NCBI GenBank assembly: GCA_036971715.1
Contig: JAVHJL010000007.1
Coordinates: 124,001-188,000 of the forward strand
Direction: 5' to 3'
DNA from: Arthrobotrys musiformis
Taxonomy: Eukaryota; Ascomycota; Orbiliomycetes; Orbiliales; Orbiliaceae
Length of the DNA: 64,000 nt
Part shown: positions 1 through 12,392 of the stretch, piece by piece
How positions within the stretch are numbered: the first letter of the stretch is position 1
Layout: each line of letters begins with the position of its first letter
Notes under the pieces: model-generated
Databases searched by the model: none
Seen by the model: the letters and a program-made list of their open reading frames with translations, nothing else
Told to the model about the DNA's origin: nothing
Translations under genes and position numbers: made by a program

Positions 1-1779
1 CATGGATCTCGATGCTCTTGCAGGTAAGATCACATAGTACATTGATTGGCCCCTCTTCGATATTGGCGAAAGTCTCTTCTAACACGCCACCATCAAACCT
101 ACCTAGGGGTCATTGCATATAAACACGCTGGTGGGTTTTATGGCTGAAGTCGGATGATCGGAATAGGGCTCTTCGACGCCTCAATAAGCTAACGCAAGGT
201 CTCAAACTTTAAGGGGAGGGCCAGACAATTGTCACTGCGGCGGTGGATAGGATATCTCTCCTGCACCATCCAACGTCTTTTTGTGACATGGAACTCCGAG
301 GGATGGTCACCTGGACTTCGGGGAGAAGTAGCATGGAGATATCACTTGAAGTCGTGGCGCTGGAGGAAAACAAAACGATATTGACTTGCCAATTTACGAT
401 GGTGGCGCTCGACCCGGTTACAAAAAAGTTAGTGCTTGTCGGGACTGGTTCTAGGCTGCTTCCTTAAACCCTCGATACTATTTTTACTTATATAATTCTA
501 ACAAGTTCGCAGAGCTACGGCTATAAACCCCTTGATAGTCGAGACCGCAGAAGAGAACCGAATATTTGCTAGAGGCGAAGGTAATTAAATTTCCACCGTT
601 AGATTACCACGAGGCATCAGGGATAGACACCGATGGTGGAGACGAACGATGGTGGCTGACAGATTGTTTGGCAATCGAAAATATCAGAGCGGAATCGATT
701 CAAGAGGGCCCTTGCATCAGCATCCCTTGAAAAGCAAGCACCTAACGAAGAAGAGAGCAATTTGATTCATGAGATGTGGCGACAATCTCAACGCTACAAG
801 GGGAAGTACCACACATGTACCTTGTCCCTTGCATAAAAATTTTCGCCTAACATGCATTTTCGTTACAAGCAGATCCCGGGTCTGGCGTTGAGATGCCTGA
901 AAACATCGTCTACAGTTCGTGAGCTCCGATTGAAGGAATTTGCTATTCGTCCGTGCATAATTTTCTTGCTGACTAGCTGAACTTGATTTCTCAGTGGCTG
1001 ATACTCAGATTCAGACGACTCAAGTTATGCAACCCCAGGTATGTACCTACCGAACGAAAAGCGGTATTACAAGAAACCTAGGAAGTCTGACCGCGCCGGA
1101 TTTGTGTCCGTGATATACAGTATCGTAATCGTCACGTATGTAGGATCGATCTTCTTACGTACCTACTATGGACGAAAGGATGTTCAGGCTGACACAATGT
1201 TCTAACATGCCTCGGTTCGGACGGCAAGTCTTATATGGTATGTTGACTTGATCCCCTCAGGGTTTAATTGAACTAGTTGTGCGTTATTTTATTTTTTTAT
1301 TTTTATTTCCGTCTCTAATCCAACGTGCGACATGCATGTATGTATACGTTGACTAGATTTTCGGTGGTCTTCTCTTGCGGAACTCATTTGAACTTGCCTT
1401 TTGCTGTGCCGCTGCAGCATCCCATTCACGGCCTAGGTTCTTATCGATGTCCCCTTCCGTGTTTCGCGAGTCCGTTCCCGTCGGTGGGATCTTGTACTTG
1501 ACTGCTACGGTCGTTTATACAGAACCAGCACCGACGGGAGGGAGCCGGGTGCAGATCCGTGTTGATTCAAAGGTCCGAGATGTTCACCACAGCTCGCTCC
1601 GGAATACTGGCACTTTCACCTATACGTTTGATACGGAGGAACAGTTTAAAGTCTTGCCCAAGACCTACGGAGAATTCGTTTCCTACATTGATGGAAGAAG
1701 GAAGGCAGAGGCGGAGCAGTCGTGGGCGGACACGAGTGACGAGGTCCCTGACACTTTGGAAGCTAGTGTTGTAGAATAA
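1..1779 (+). CDS. Acyl-CoA thioesterase, ACOT9-like double hot-dog (5' end outside window)
   Basis: Hydrolyses acyl-CoA to free fatty acid and CoA; family members are mitochondrial. Ten exons are visible: 2-23, 107-130, 214-427, 513-580, 688-816, 873-914, 995-1038, 1121-1135, 1230-1238 and 1357-1779 (329 codons plus stop). The joined reading gives family landmarks in order: DLDALAGVIAYKH, VTAAVDRI, VTWTSGRSSMEI, DPVTKKATAINPL, EEESNLIHEMW, VMQPQYRNRHSYMIFGG, FELAFCCAAA, SRPRFLSM, PVGGILYLTATVVYTE and a PKTYGEF ending. These correspond to the end of the first and the whole second hot-dog domain. Exons of 15 and 9 nt encode YRNRH and SYM, exactly where relatives carry RNRH-S/N-x-M-IFGG. The N-terminus (targeting peptide and start of domain 1) lies before base 1. 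Every internal phase matches. Family assignment rests on remembered motifs; substrate is unknown. Confidence 0.9.
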
Positions 1780-4700
1780 AGGGGTAGAATTTGATATAGG
1801 TGCTACACCTATTGTATGTACGCTAAATTAGTTGTCGACACTAGTGTTAACTTGCGATGTGCCATGCTACATCGACATCGGTTTCGAAAGTTTAATAGAA
1901 AAAAATGCATCATGGAGTAAAGCATCGCTTCGGATTGCCCGAAACTCTACTCCGTACTAGAAAGTAGGTCCGTTTCAAGATCCGGATATACCAATTGATA
2001 TTTCCTCGACTAGTTTTGTGCACGGACAAGACAAGTGCTTGGTGGACTCGTTCAAGGGTTGGACCCAACAATATGTTCCCACTAACCCGAAATCGCTATA
2101 CCTTTGTCAATCTGCCGCTGGTGGGGCTGGGTTTTCTCCCAATTGCGTCTGCATTGTCGTTTTATGCCACTTCGTATTTGTTACCAGAAGCAATACGGTG
2201 GATACTCACTAGACGCTCGAGCTTTCTTGATACGTGCATACATGTCGTGATAATACTTTTCTCCCTTTCCTACTGAAGGGTGGATTTTGGGGCCCAAACC
2301 TTTGTAAGTGGATTCAAACAAAACTTACACATCACACGTCCCTTGACTGATAGTTGATGCTGCGTAGCTGCCTACTTAAACGTCGCTAGTTGGCAGTAGC
2401 GTCGATACTAGTTAATTGGCCCGACGTCAAGGGCGACACGTGTATCGGAAATTTCAATGTGTCAGGAGTTCAAAGCTAGAAGGCTTCGTTAAGGAGAAAC
2501 ACCAAGACTATTGGTGTCCATTATCACGGCGGAGACATGTTGGATTGTTATGTCGAAGTTGTGATTAATTACAACGTGCATGTTGCATGAATGCGAGTAT
2601 ACTAGTAAAGTAAGTACTTGCTTGCTATGTACACAAAACGTGCAAGTGTGCGCGTAGTCCCAACTGAGATGTCCGGTGATCGAGAACCCTACCAGCGCGC
2701 GCCTGGACTCGAGGCTATGTCAAGAAACCAGATTCAAATGTGCGTCCGATCGATGCGGACGTTACGGTACTTGCCCGCCAGATATGACTATGAATTTCCG
2801 CTTCAGCCGTAATTTTCGATATCAGGCCACGGATTGTGAGAGTCTAAATTAATAGAAAACTTCACTTCCATTGATTCCATCTCCACAATTCCATCACGAA
2901 AGGCCGCTTGCATCAAACCTGACTCGCTTCGAAAGCGCTATCAGGACCCTCTCTCCGTGCCCTCGCGGCTGAAGACGCTTTCTGGATTTTGCAGTGCAGG
3001 TCTGGACATGTACAATTTTAAACGGCAATGGCCAAGCTCTTTGGCGAGGTGATAAGGAATTATGTGTAGTAACGATGTGTGTGGAGTTTTATGAGTTTTT
3101 TTTTTTTTTTAATTTTTTTAATTTTTTTCCGAGCTCGTTCTCTCAGAGCTGGCCGGGTCGGGGCTAGACCATTGAGCGTCGTGGTGTCCCTAAGTGTCTC
3201 TTTCCTTGTGGCTGCACTGGCTTTCACATATACAGGGGTTGGGACTAATAGTGATTGTTCGGGGATACTTTTTAACTCGATCAGATAACGCCCACAAAGT
3301 CTGATCCCTCATCGGGGAAAAAAACTGCCTAAGTTATGTACCGTGATATCATTTTAATATTAGAATAGTAGAACTTTAACGCCGTTCTGCAGAGCTCCAC
3401 TAGGATCCCTTGAGTGAAGGACAGTTAGTTAGCAATATTATTGCAGCCAATACATGTACAGTTAATACTCGGTATTTTTTCGTCTGAAGAAAGATTGTCT
3501 TCCACGGCCGGGCGGACCGAGTTGCTGCAGTGCTGTGTAACTTTGTAGAAAGGGACCCGAAGGGAGGGAGGAAAATGCCCGATGACGGGTCCTCAGAGAG
3601 GAAACGCAGGTATGTACGTGTTAGAGGTCATCAAACCGAGTCCTGGGCGGAATTGGATTCGAACGACTCGAAATTATAATATTAGTTGACCCCAAATCGG
3701 TGGGCCGACAACAGGCTTGGTTTAGCGAGATCGAATCTAAGATTTGCAGGGGTTCCATTGGCTGGCTATACTCGATCGATCGCACTATCCAACCTGACGC
3801 GGAGACACGATTACATATGCGGCTGGTCTGGTGCATGGTGGATGTATTACTCTGAGATCCCTTCCCTGTCCAAAAAAAAAAAAAAAAAAAACACTTTCCC
3901 TGGTCTTTTCGCCACCGAAATTTTCAATGTCCTTCCATGGCTTCTTCGCAATCTATTCACGACTCAGGTCCTCAGGACAGGCTGAGGTCAGGGTTCCGGT
4001 TAAGCCACTCGCAGTTGGTGTACTACATACTTTTGCAGAACGGCATGTCCTAGATATGGCATGGCACACAAATTCCCAGTTCACATGCATGCTGCCCGCC
4101 ATGTGTCTGAGCCTATCATCTGCCACCACCCTCGTCTACTAGTTTGAATGAATGGCTTTGAGAACGCGAGGCGTTCGAACGCAAGTTTGAAAGCCTGCAT
4201 TTAGGCTCGCAATTTCTATTATCCTTTCTTCCAATCCGTTCCATTCCCATGTGTGTCCGGCCGATGGGTCTCGAATCTCAGGGACCGCCATCTCCTAGGT
4301 CAAGGTTTCCCTGTATGTGTGTATCTCATACTAGTATCATACTAATTGGTATGTACACATATGCCCGACAAGAAAAGAAAAGAAATAAGAAAAAAAGTCC
4401 GTTGTTTTCACTCTCGCGTGGAAATGAGATCTTGATTTGACAGCCATCGACGATAGCCTTTCCTCGCTTGGCCTAAGCCATAGAGAGGGGCTTCCGAAAG
4501 CTACCACCAAGGAACTTTTACGCAAGGGCAATGTGCGGCCCAAGATCCCTGGCGGCTAGACACAAAAATTCCTGTGCATCCGACCGTCCCAGGATGCATC
4601 TCCTTCAGCTGGCCTTGGGCTCCAATATCAGGTTTTTTTCTTCTTTCGTTTCTTCTTCCGTTTCTTCTTTTGGGCGTTATCTTGCACTTGGGCCAACATG

Positions 4701-4951
4701 TGTGCCTGGGATCGTTACTACGTGTGCATGTGTGTGGGAATATAACCGGTTGAGGCCCCAATAGTTGATCTACTCTTTTCCTTTTCGACCATCAGGTTCT
4801 CTCTATCGCTGTGTTCCGTACCTCTTATACCTGTCGTTTTACAAAGGGTTGTGGGGAGGCATTCGTATTGCGGTTCTTATTAACATCAGCATCAGCAGCC
4901 TCTTGATATTAATTGTTATAGATCCGAATTGGGAGGGATTATATATTGGAA
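1780..4951. other. Intergenic region, no gene seen
   Basis: About 3.2 kb between the thioesterase stop and the MHYT start. It contains the thioesterase 3' UTR, T-rich tracts (around 3098-3128), an A20 run at 3872-3891, a T/C-rich patch at 4626-4670 upstream of the MHYT gene, and one AAGTACTT palindrome at 2612-2619. Open frames here (for example 1995-2276 and 3686-3985) lack family motifs, use unusual codons or run through homopolymers, so none is called. Confidence 0.6.
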
Positions 4952-7488
4952 ATGGCGGAACGACCAACATTATTGCCTGGTGAGATTGCTCACCAGAATT
5001 TCGAAGCCGGATACATCGCTCTTTCTTATGCGGTTTCATACATTGGATCTGTCACTACATTGGAGCTTCTGAATAGAAGGACTGGTAATCGCGGATGGTA
5101 CAATTGGTATGTTGCATGTTGAATTTAGCAGCGATATTCTTCTCTGGATTATTTCCTAATATGTATCGTTCCATAGGAGTTTGTTGGTTGGCTCGGCCAT
5201 ATCCATGGGATCGGTAAGACAAATCACCCATATTGGAATACGCGTGCATCCCAAGCCCACCTGACTGACATTCTTTGATAGATTGCTATCTGGGGAATGC
5301 ACTTCATCGGCAATCGGGCTATAATCCTTGATCATGGCGTCGAGAGCCATCAGTTGATATACAACTCGAGCTTTACCGCTTTGTCCTTCTTTTTGCCCAT
5401 AATCGTCCTCCTCTCGGCTTATATGTTCATCGGAACGAACGAAGATGTCAGCATCGTTCGTGTATCCGTTGGAGGGACAACAGCAGGGCTGGCTGTCGTT
5501 TTGATGCACTATCTTGGTCAATTCGGTATCAGCAACTATACATCCGTCTATAAAATACCCTTCGTGATTGGCAGTGTCGTCATTGCCATCCTCGCAAGTA
5601 ATGTTGCCCTTGTGATCTTCTTTGTATCTCGATCAAGATGGGCTGGAACTTGGTGGAAACGTATCGGTTGTAGCTTCGTTCTTGCTGGTGTATGGTTTCT
5701 TCCCCCCTTGCCCTCGCAGTTTCCACTAGGTCTATCGCTGACAATATGCCTATTTACTTTTAGGCTGTCTCTGGTATGCATTGGCTTGCTACTGTCGGAA
5801 CGAGCTATAGATTGCGCAGTGCTGCTCTGCCAAAGAGCACACTCGATAGGAAGCAAACCGTCGTCGTCGTCGTAACTCTCGTAAGGAATATCCACTTACC
5901 CTCGATTGTACTTTGCAGTGGCTAATATTAGGGGTAGTGCGTCTTCACTTGCACTTGCTTGTTGGCCTATGCTATCGTTTTAGGAACGAAGGCTCGGCAG
6001 ATGGTTACCAAGGTTCGTAAGGTCACACTATCCGCGGTTATGTTTGACCCAGATGGACGCCTCATGGTTTCCACCAGCGGTTCTTTACCAACCGAGGTTA
6101 TAACCGACACATTGAACTCCCTTCTTGACCAAGAATTTTCCAAAGAACACCCAGTGTTCTTGTGGTTCTATCGAGTATCTCGATCCTGGTCTGGAGTCAA
6201 GGATATCGTGTCGGGTATGCAACAGCATCTTCGTCATATTGATCTTAAAAAGATTGGAACCGAGGAGCAGTCTGAGTTGAACCTCGTTTTCCGCGAACTA
6301 CTTTGCGTCGCCGCCAAGAAGCTTTCGGAACAGCTCCGTCTGCCATTGGAATGCATTGGAGCTCTCCATGATGACATCCTACACACAAGCTCTAACGCTA
6401 GAAGCCGGGTCAATACTCCTATTAGTCCGAGTGATGTCGAGAAGCTTCGCAAAGTTTCTGGGGGTAGAGGTCAGACATTATTTGTCTATCGAGAGGTTAC
6501 TAGGGAGGAGGCTGGAAGGCTTCAGGCTCACGGCTATCGATTTACGAGTGTCAAAATCGCCACCGACGTTGTCGCACGTTCTCTCCAGGTCCAACGTGAG
6601 GTTTTGACCGAAAATTTCAAAAACATGAGGGATGCGTGCCAAATCGAGAGTATATTGGAGCCTGGTGTCCATATTGGAGGCTTCGCTTGTCGTGCCAACA
6701 TTGATGGTGGATTCGATGTTCTTGTCCAGAAGCTTCAGCCAAATCTTATCCCATCGGTTCAGCTTCCCATCCCCGGTCTCACGGATGAACTTAAGCAAGT
6801 CGTCCAATCATTACACGGAATGACTTTCGGGAATGCTTTACGGGCATTGGAGATTAAGCAAAACTCAACCTCGGGGATTGATCGATCATACTTTGAGGAA
6901 GTGCGATCCGCCGTCCGCGCTCTTACGAAGGCATACCCAGATAACTTTTGGCAAGATGCCATCTTTTCTTCCGTCCCAGTTAGCATGCCATGTCGGTCGG
7001 GAAATGTCGAGGTTGACCACGCAACCGCCCAGGTGTTCGTTTTCCGCACAATCGTCCCCATCCACCAGAGAGAGTTGAGTGATGGCATCAAACTAGCACC
7101 CTTTGATTTCTTCACCACCCAACAGCGTACTTTCTCCACCAGCCGGGACCATGAGGTATTTGCTAGGCAGATCCACAGTGAGTTCTCTGGACTTTCCGAA
7201 AGATACCTCCGTTCGCCAAAGCCCTCGATAATCCCAGCAAGACTCCGGTCGTTTCTTTGGATGTCGAAACGCCCCACCACGGCTGAGAAGACGCTTGTCG
7301 AAAATCCCTTCGCCAATATTATGATTTCTCAGGCTGTAGACGTTCACTCAGCTAAGACTTCAATGGAGATCCATGAACTGGATACTTTGAGAGTGGCAGG
7401 GGCCGCCGTCGTCGTTCGAGAAGTCGAAGAACCTACATGGGCTGAAGATTATTTCCATTTACTCATGAGCAAGCCAAGGTCCCCATAA
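4952..7488 (+). CDS. MHYT-domain integral membrane protein, fungal type
   Basis: Predicted 755 residues from five exons: 4952-5106, 5177-5213, 5282-5689, 5764-5880 and 5938-7488. The N-terminal half is polytopic and carries three MHYT-signature motifs at about residues 70 (MHFIGN), 139 (MHYLGQ) and 205 (MHWLAT), plus further hydrophobic helices. In bacterial MHYT proteins these Met/His residues are proposed to bind copper and sense O2, CO or NO; a fungal role is unproven. A last helix leads to a long cytosolic tail starting near FDPDGRLMV, a typical join in fungal members, with no catalytic domain I recognise. The last intron (5881-5937) ends at a GGTAG acceptor; this choice avoids an in-frame TAG and restores a continuous membrane helix. 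The ATG is the first in frame and precedes GEIAHQNFEAGY. Downstream lies a T-rich 3' UTR. Confidence 0.88.
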
Positions 7489-10400
7489 GCCTCTTCCTCC
7501 TTTTTTCCCTTTTATATCCTTCTATATATCTTTCCCCGCTCCTCTCCCTATTCCATTTTTTCCTCTTTTTTTTTTTCCTTTTTTTTTTTTTTTTACGGAT
7601 TTACGGATGTTATTGCTAGGATACCCCAAAGGCCTAAAGGATCAAAGCACTGGATCGTTTTTATTGTTATTTCTTGTATTTCCATTTTTATATAACTATT
7701 TCCTTTGTTTCTTTTTCTAGTTACCAAAAGGATTCGATTTATTTTTTATTGTGGGAATAAGGGTTGCCATTTAGGGGGTATATATCCACGTGCATGTACA
7801 CTATACAGATAAAAAACTTTTAATGGGCTTAAAGTTACGATCTACTACTTATCTACTTTCGCGATTCTGTATTTTTTCTTCCTTTTTTCCTTCTTTCCCC
7901 TTATAATCAGGTGCGGGCTTCGATGAAGGATGGGAACCAATGGGGTTTGTTTTAGATGTCCCTGGGTATAGGTGCGAGTACATATTACGATATATATTTT
8001 ATTATTAGGTATATATTTTTATAAATCTCTTCTATATAGAGATATTTATTAAGGCAAGGGAGGTAATTTGATGAAATAATCCTGTGGACTAACAATTAAC
8101 AAGCCGTGTTAGATAATATATATTCCGCGATCATCGATAAGAGAGGGGATTCCTGGGGATACGTTAAAACTTGTTGCAATTAATTGCAGGGGTTCCGATT
8201 GTTTCTGGATTGCGTGTGCCGAACATCGGCTGGAAGCGATCGAATTTTTTTTTTTTTTTTTTTTTGTTGCATCATCCCGGACTTACGAAATCACGAGAAT
8301 GGGTGTTTACCTTGCAAAAGTGGATGTGGAGCAGACTGTGACCACTAAGTGAGTAACTAGATAGAGGCACATGGAGTTGCTGCGGGTACACTTATTCTGC
8401 ATGTGAAAGTTAAATTGAGCACATGTAGGATTCTACCGGTTCTTTGACGTTTCGTTTCATAATTTGGGGAGGCAAAAAAAACCACGCAGTTCAGGGTGGA
8501 CTATGAAGCCAACCGTGGATGAATTGACTTGCTGAATACAAAACGGGTGCAGGCTAGCTGCAAGTATCACCAAAGACTCGGAAGATTTCGGAGGGAACCG
8601 GCTACCCTTTCCCCTTGGTCCCTTTGGGTCAGCATGCGTGTGTGTACTTGTATACACACGGTATGTCCATGTCGGCTGCATGGCCCTCTGTTTTAGAGAA
8701 AGTTCTGGGCTCAGGATTGGGGATGTGGGGAAACCCTAGGACCTTGCGATCGAGGATACCTACCTCGTGTAGGGGTTGGGGGAGGTTGACTGAGACCCTT
8801 TCAGCGACGAGATCAACCGACCAGCTTTCACTCAAATCCAGCTTGATCGAATGAGAATTCCCGACTTCATAATTGATCTGGTTATTGGAACTGGCAATCG
8901 AATCGGTTAGGATTTGGTTTGATAGGCGACTTCGGAGTTACAAATGGTCCAGCCATCATTGGTCTCACTTAATTGAATTGACATTTCCAAAATTGGCCAA
9001 TGCGAATTGCAAAGAGAAAAAAAATTTCTTTAACGGCGAAATAACTGGGGGTGCAACGCGGGTTTGGTTAATTAATTCGGTGCCTGCAAGATTCAAGAGA
9101 GGAAAGAAAAGAAAAAGAAAAACATACATACACAAGTACTTACTCACATACGTACAATACAGGCTTCTCGCTCGTTAGTTGGGAACTATCATGGCTGTCC
9201 GTGCATGCGGGGAGCAAGCAGCACCATATATCAGGTATGGAGTTACACTCTGGAGTCATCGTTATCATCCCACGTCAACTTGCAAGCAAGCAATGTCTCT
9301 CTTTTTCGAGATCCCAGAACTAGCAAGAAGAACGACCAAAACGTGTTCGTATGCAAGTAAGTACTTACTTATGTACGGTACTTGGCCTCTGGCCATTCCA
9401 CACGAGCGGTTACCACTTTTGCGGCGAGGCTTAACATGTGCTTAGCTGTGTTCTTAATGTGCCCCAAGATGGTGTGATTATCGTCTTGCATTATCGGCGT
9501 GCATGGTTCCCCCGCTCACGAATCAAGAAACCCAACCGCCCGCCCCTAAAAGGTTCGCCGAACCGTCAGAGCAAGGCGTTCGAAAGGAAAAAAAGAAAGC
9601 TAAGAGGTGCTAAGCTGTAAAAACGCAACCAACAGATGTCAGACGGCGTTCGTCTCGGGGGGAGTTGAGTGTTTTTTGTTGAATGAATATATCGAAGACC
9701 CTAGGTGGTGTAAACTGAATACGCTCTCCCCAAATATCGTGTCTACTACTAGGTAGCTCGGTTGGTAGTCTACTCGGAAGAATATATAAGTAAGCGTCGA
9801 GAGAAGTCCCATTCCGACTCTCAAGCAGTCAGCGCAGAGCAAACCGGCTATAAACCAATCCTTTTGTTCATTCATACACAATTGATTAAGCAATTATTGT
9901 ATAGTACAACGGCGGCCGATTCAATCAAAGCTGCGGTCATCGGCACTGGGCGGGCCTGGATAGTGGTACTATACTAGTAGCTTGCAGGGTTGAGGTGCTC
10001 AGCGTCATCGCTAGAACCAAATCCTTACGCCTTTGGTTGCGCATTAGCCGGATTATCCCTATACCTTCTTGACATATATCCCTACACAGCATACACGGCG
10101 ACTCATTTACATCCCGACTGTTCCTTTTTCTTCTTCCTTTTTTTTTTTTTTTTTTCTAAAGAACAAAACCAAAAAAAATACAATACAAATAGGCCGTCGT
10201 GTCTCCTGTTCGATTCCTCTTGTTTCTTCGCCAATATAATTATCTCCACTCCTGCCCTTAGCATCCTGTTCCATCCTTGCTCGGTTGGTTGGTGTTTTAG
10301 CTACACAGCAAGAAGGAAAGCTTGTGAAGAAAGTCTGAAACCTCGAAAATTTCTCGGAACAAACACAACAGCGCCAACACTTTTTACGGCCGCACTTCTC

Positions 10401-10678
10401 CACCACCACATTCCGCTTCCGTGTGCCCTTCGCCCACACCACCAACCACTATCCATCCATCCATCCAGACCTGGAATATTAATCCTCCCATCCCCCCAAC
10501 GTCTGCCCTTTGGATTCGAAAAACCCTTCATCTCTCAGTCACCGCTACTCATCTCTAACCTCAGTACACGTATACCTGGGCCACTTCAACTCTCCAAAAA
10601 CCCTCTCACACCTCACTCGTCTTCTTCGTGTGAAAAACTCTCTTTTTAAATTACCAAAAAAAAAAAAAATCCGCCACA
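7489..10678. other. Intergenic region, no gene seen
   Basis: A 3.2-kb spacer. The first 800 bases are AT-rich, T-tract-rich 3' UTR-like sequence. A T21 run lies at 8245-8265. AAGTACTT palindromes occur at 9134-9141 and inside the perfect 16-nt palindrome at 9355-9370. The last 500 bases are C/T-rich and look like KGD4 promoter and 5' UTR. Short open frames on both strands show no recognisable protein. Confidence 0.6.
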
Positions 10679-11011
10679 ATGAACCCAACCAGAGTCCTCG
10701 CCCGCCGCACCCCACTCATCCACTTCATCGGCAAACGATCCATCCCAGAGGCCATTGACCACACCCCTCGTGTCCATCCAGCTTCTCCTTCATCCTCCCT
10801 GCCGACATCCTTCAAGCAATACCGTGAATCTATTGCCAACCAACACGGTCCCTTGGCCACCCGATCCGCATCTTCTAAGTCTTACTTCACACCAGCCCCA
10901 CCAAAGGGCCAATTCTTCGATCGAAGCGAGCTTCCCGCTAGATTTGGACGTCTCAAGTGGTCTGCAGCTGAAATCGCAGCTGTTGAGAGCGGCGGTGCCA
11001 ACGTTGCTTAA
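10679..11011 (+). CDS. KGD4: Kgd4/YMR-31 family, alpha-ketoglutarate dehydrogenase subunit
   Basis: An intronless gene for 110 residues. Kgd4 (formerly mitoribosomal protein YMR31/MRPS36) tethers the E3 subunit to the E1-E2 core of the mitochondrial 2-oxoglutarate dehydrogenase complex. Visible family features are a basic, serine-poor N-terminus compatible with a targeting peptide, the HPASPSSSLPTSFKQYRE block, a QHGPLATRSA segment, FDRSELPARF, and a C-terminus ending EIAAVESGGAN, comparable with the EEMEAINSGGA ending known in the family. Length matches the usual 100-130 residues. The ATG sits in a good fungal context (CCACAATGA) after an A14 run at 10656-10669 and a long C/T-rich leader. 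Confidence 0.9.
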   Translation: MNPTRVLARRTPLIHFIGKRSIPEAIDHTPRVHPASPSSSLPTSFKQYRESIANQHGPLATRSASSKSYFTPAPPKGQFFDRSELPARFGRLKWSAAEIAAVESGGANVA

Positions 11012-12392
11012 GCAGAAAAGACAAAAACGGAAACGACAAGCCCTTGATATCGAACGGGGCCTTCTTTCTCTTTTCTTTTCTTTAAAGCTCTAGGTCTTTT
11101 ATCTACGGAGGAGCAGGTATGACGGCCGTTATTTCATATATTCATGGGGATTGTAGAAGTGGGGGTTGAGAGAGAGGCCCTCTTCTTTCAACAGTCGTTA
11201 TGCGGAGATACATATATACATACACACACTTTTGGGTGCTATGATACGGGTCGAAGTTGGTATACCCGGGTATACTCAGGCCTCTAACTTTGGGGCAGCG
11301 GTTGATTTCTCAGTCTTTTTTTCATTTCTGTTGTTGAAGCCTTGAAAGACGCAGTGGGTATTTTTTTCTTCACTCCTTTCACACAGAAAGGATGGGGGTC
11401 ATAATTTCTCGAAGCACCCCCCCACTCCTATTTTCCTTATTCCCTTTTGCCTTATCACGATAGTCCCCTTTTCCTTTTCCACTTCTCCTTTTGTGGCTTT
11501 TATCATCTTGATACCCTGAAAAGAGCCCACCTCCATATCTATCAGTTTGGTTTGAGCCTTTTCCCGTTCTTTTTTGTCCTTACTTTTTGAAATTCCCTTG
11601 TTATTGGGGGTTGTTCACCTTGGCTACATATATTGTTCTGGCCGGCACGAATTTCATACTTTGTCAACTTCTCTTGAGCGAGAGTTTATGAACCTTTTTT
11701 TATGTTTGAGCGGGTTCCTACAGTCCTCTCACCCATACGCGGTTTCTCTTTCCCTTTTCTTTAGTTACCTATCTTTCATATCTGATCCTGCTTCTTTTGT
11801 ATGCCCATCGTATGGCTTAAAGTATTGTCACGTATGTATGTACATAACAAAAAGCTACCAAAGAAAAAGAGATAAATTCAAATAACAAAAAGAAAGTACT
11901 AAAACCAAAATACCTACCTACTGCTAATTGTAAAAAAAGAAGGGAGAGGAAGAAAAAGTAAATTTACCAAGCAGAAACAACGACGGGAGTGATATTAGCT
12001 GTTGTGAGAAATGATGCCAGATAGAATAATATCGTGAATTGCAAAGTTGTATGGAAATCATGAAAGGAATAGATGAGCGAAAAGGATAGCTTCCGTCCCC
12101 CCTAGCCCCTACCCTCCCCGCAATTCCGTTCCTCCGTTCCCCCGCATCTAACCAAATCAAGCAGCCCCAACCTCCAGTTTCCGATCCCTGGTTTTTTTTA
12201 CAACATCCCTTCCCTCTCGCCGCCCACCCGCATTTCTCCGTGTACCCCCATCAAACTACTAAAAGCGGTTTGGGATAGGCACCCCCCAAAAAGTTAACCG
12301 CCAACTCGATACACACACACACACATATATATATATATGTGTGTATACAACCCGTACGCCTGCAAATGGACGAATGATAAATATGGAAAAGG
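11012..12392. other. Intergenic region with palindromic microsatellite, no gene seen
   Basis: The spacer between KGD4 and the convergent annexin gene. It is T- and C-rich through about 11880 and A-rich near 11880-11960, and contains an AC/AT/GT microsatellite at 12311-12344. No open frame here shows family motifs. Confidence 0.6.
12311..12344. repeat. Palindromic (AC)n(AT)n(GT)n microsatellite
   Basis: A run of AC dinucleotides passes into AT dinucleotides and then GT, giving a near-perfect inverted repeat of about 34 nt that could extrude as a hairpin. It lies just downstream of the annexin stop on the annexin strand. Confidence 0.9.

Noticed and set aside
1..470. Initial idea that the left edge was a pseudogene
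   Set aside because: With introns placed, all frames connect and family motifs continue to 1779; it is an intact, edge-truncated gene.
1995..2276. Open frame of 93 codons downstream of the thioesterase
   Set aside because: No family motif, no splice partners, and another frame is equally open; looks like chance.
3640..3670. TTCGAA-containing T-loop-like sequence
   Set aside because: Flanks do not pair into a T-stem and no cloverleaf is possible.
5919..5933. Possible 15-nt exon (WLILG) in the MHYT gene
   Set aside because: Using it would need a second intron and shorten a membrane helix; the simpler single intron 5881-5937 keeps frame and helix.
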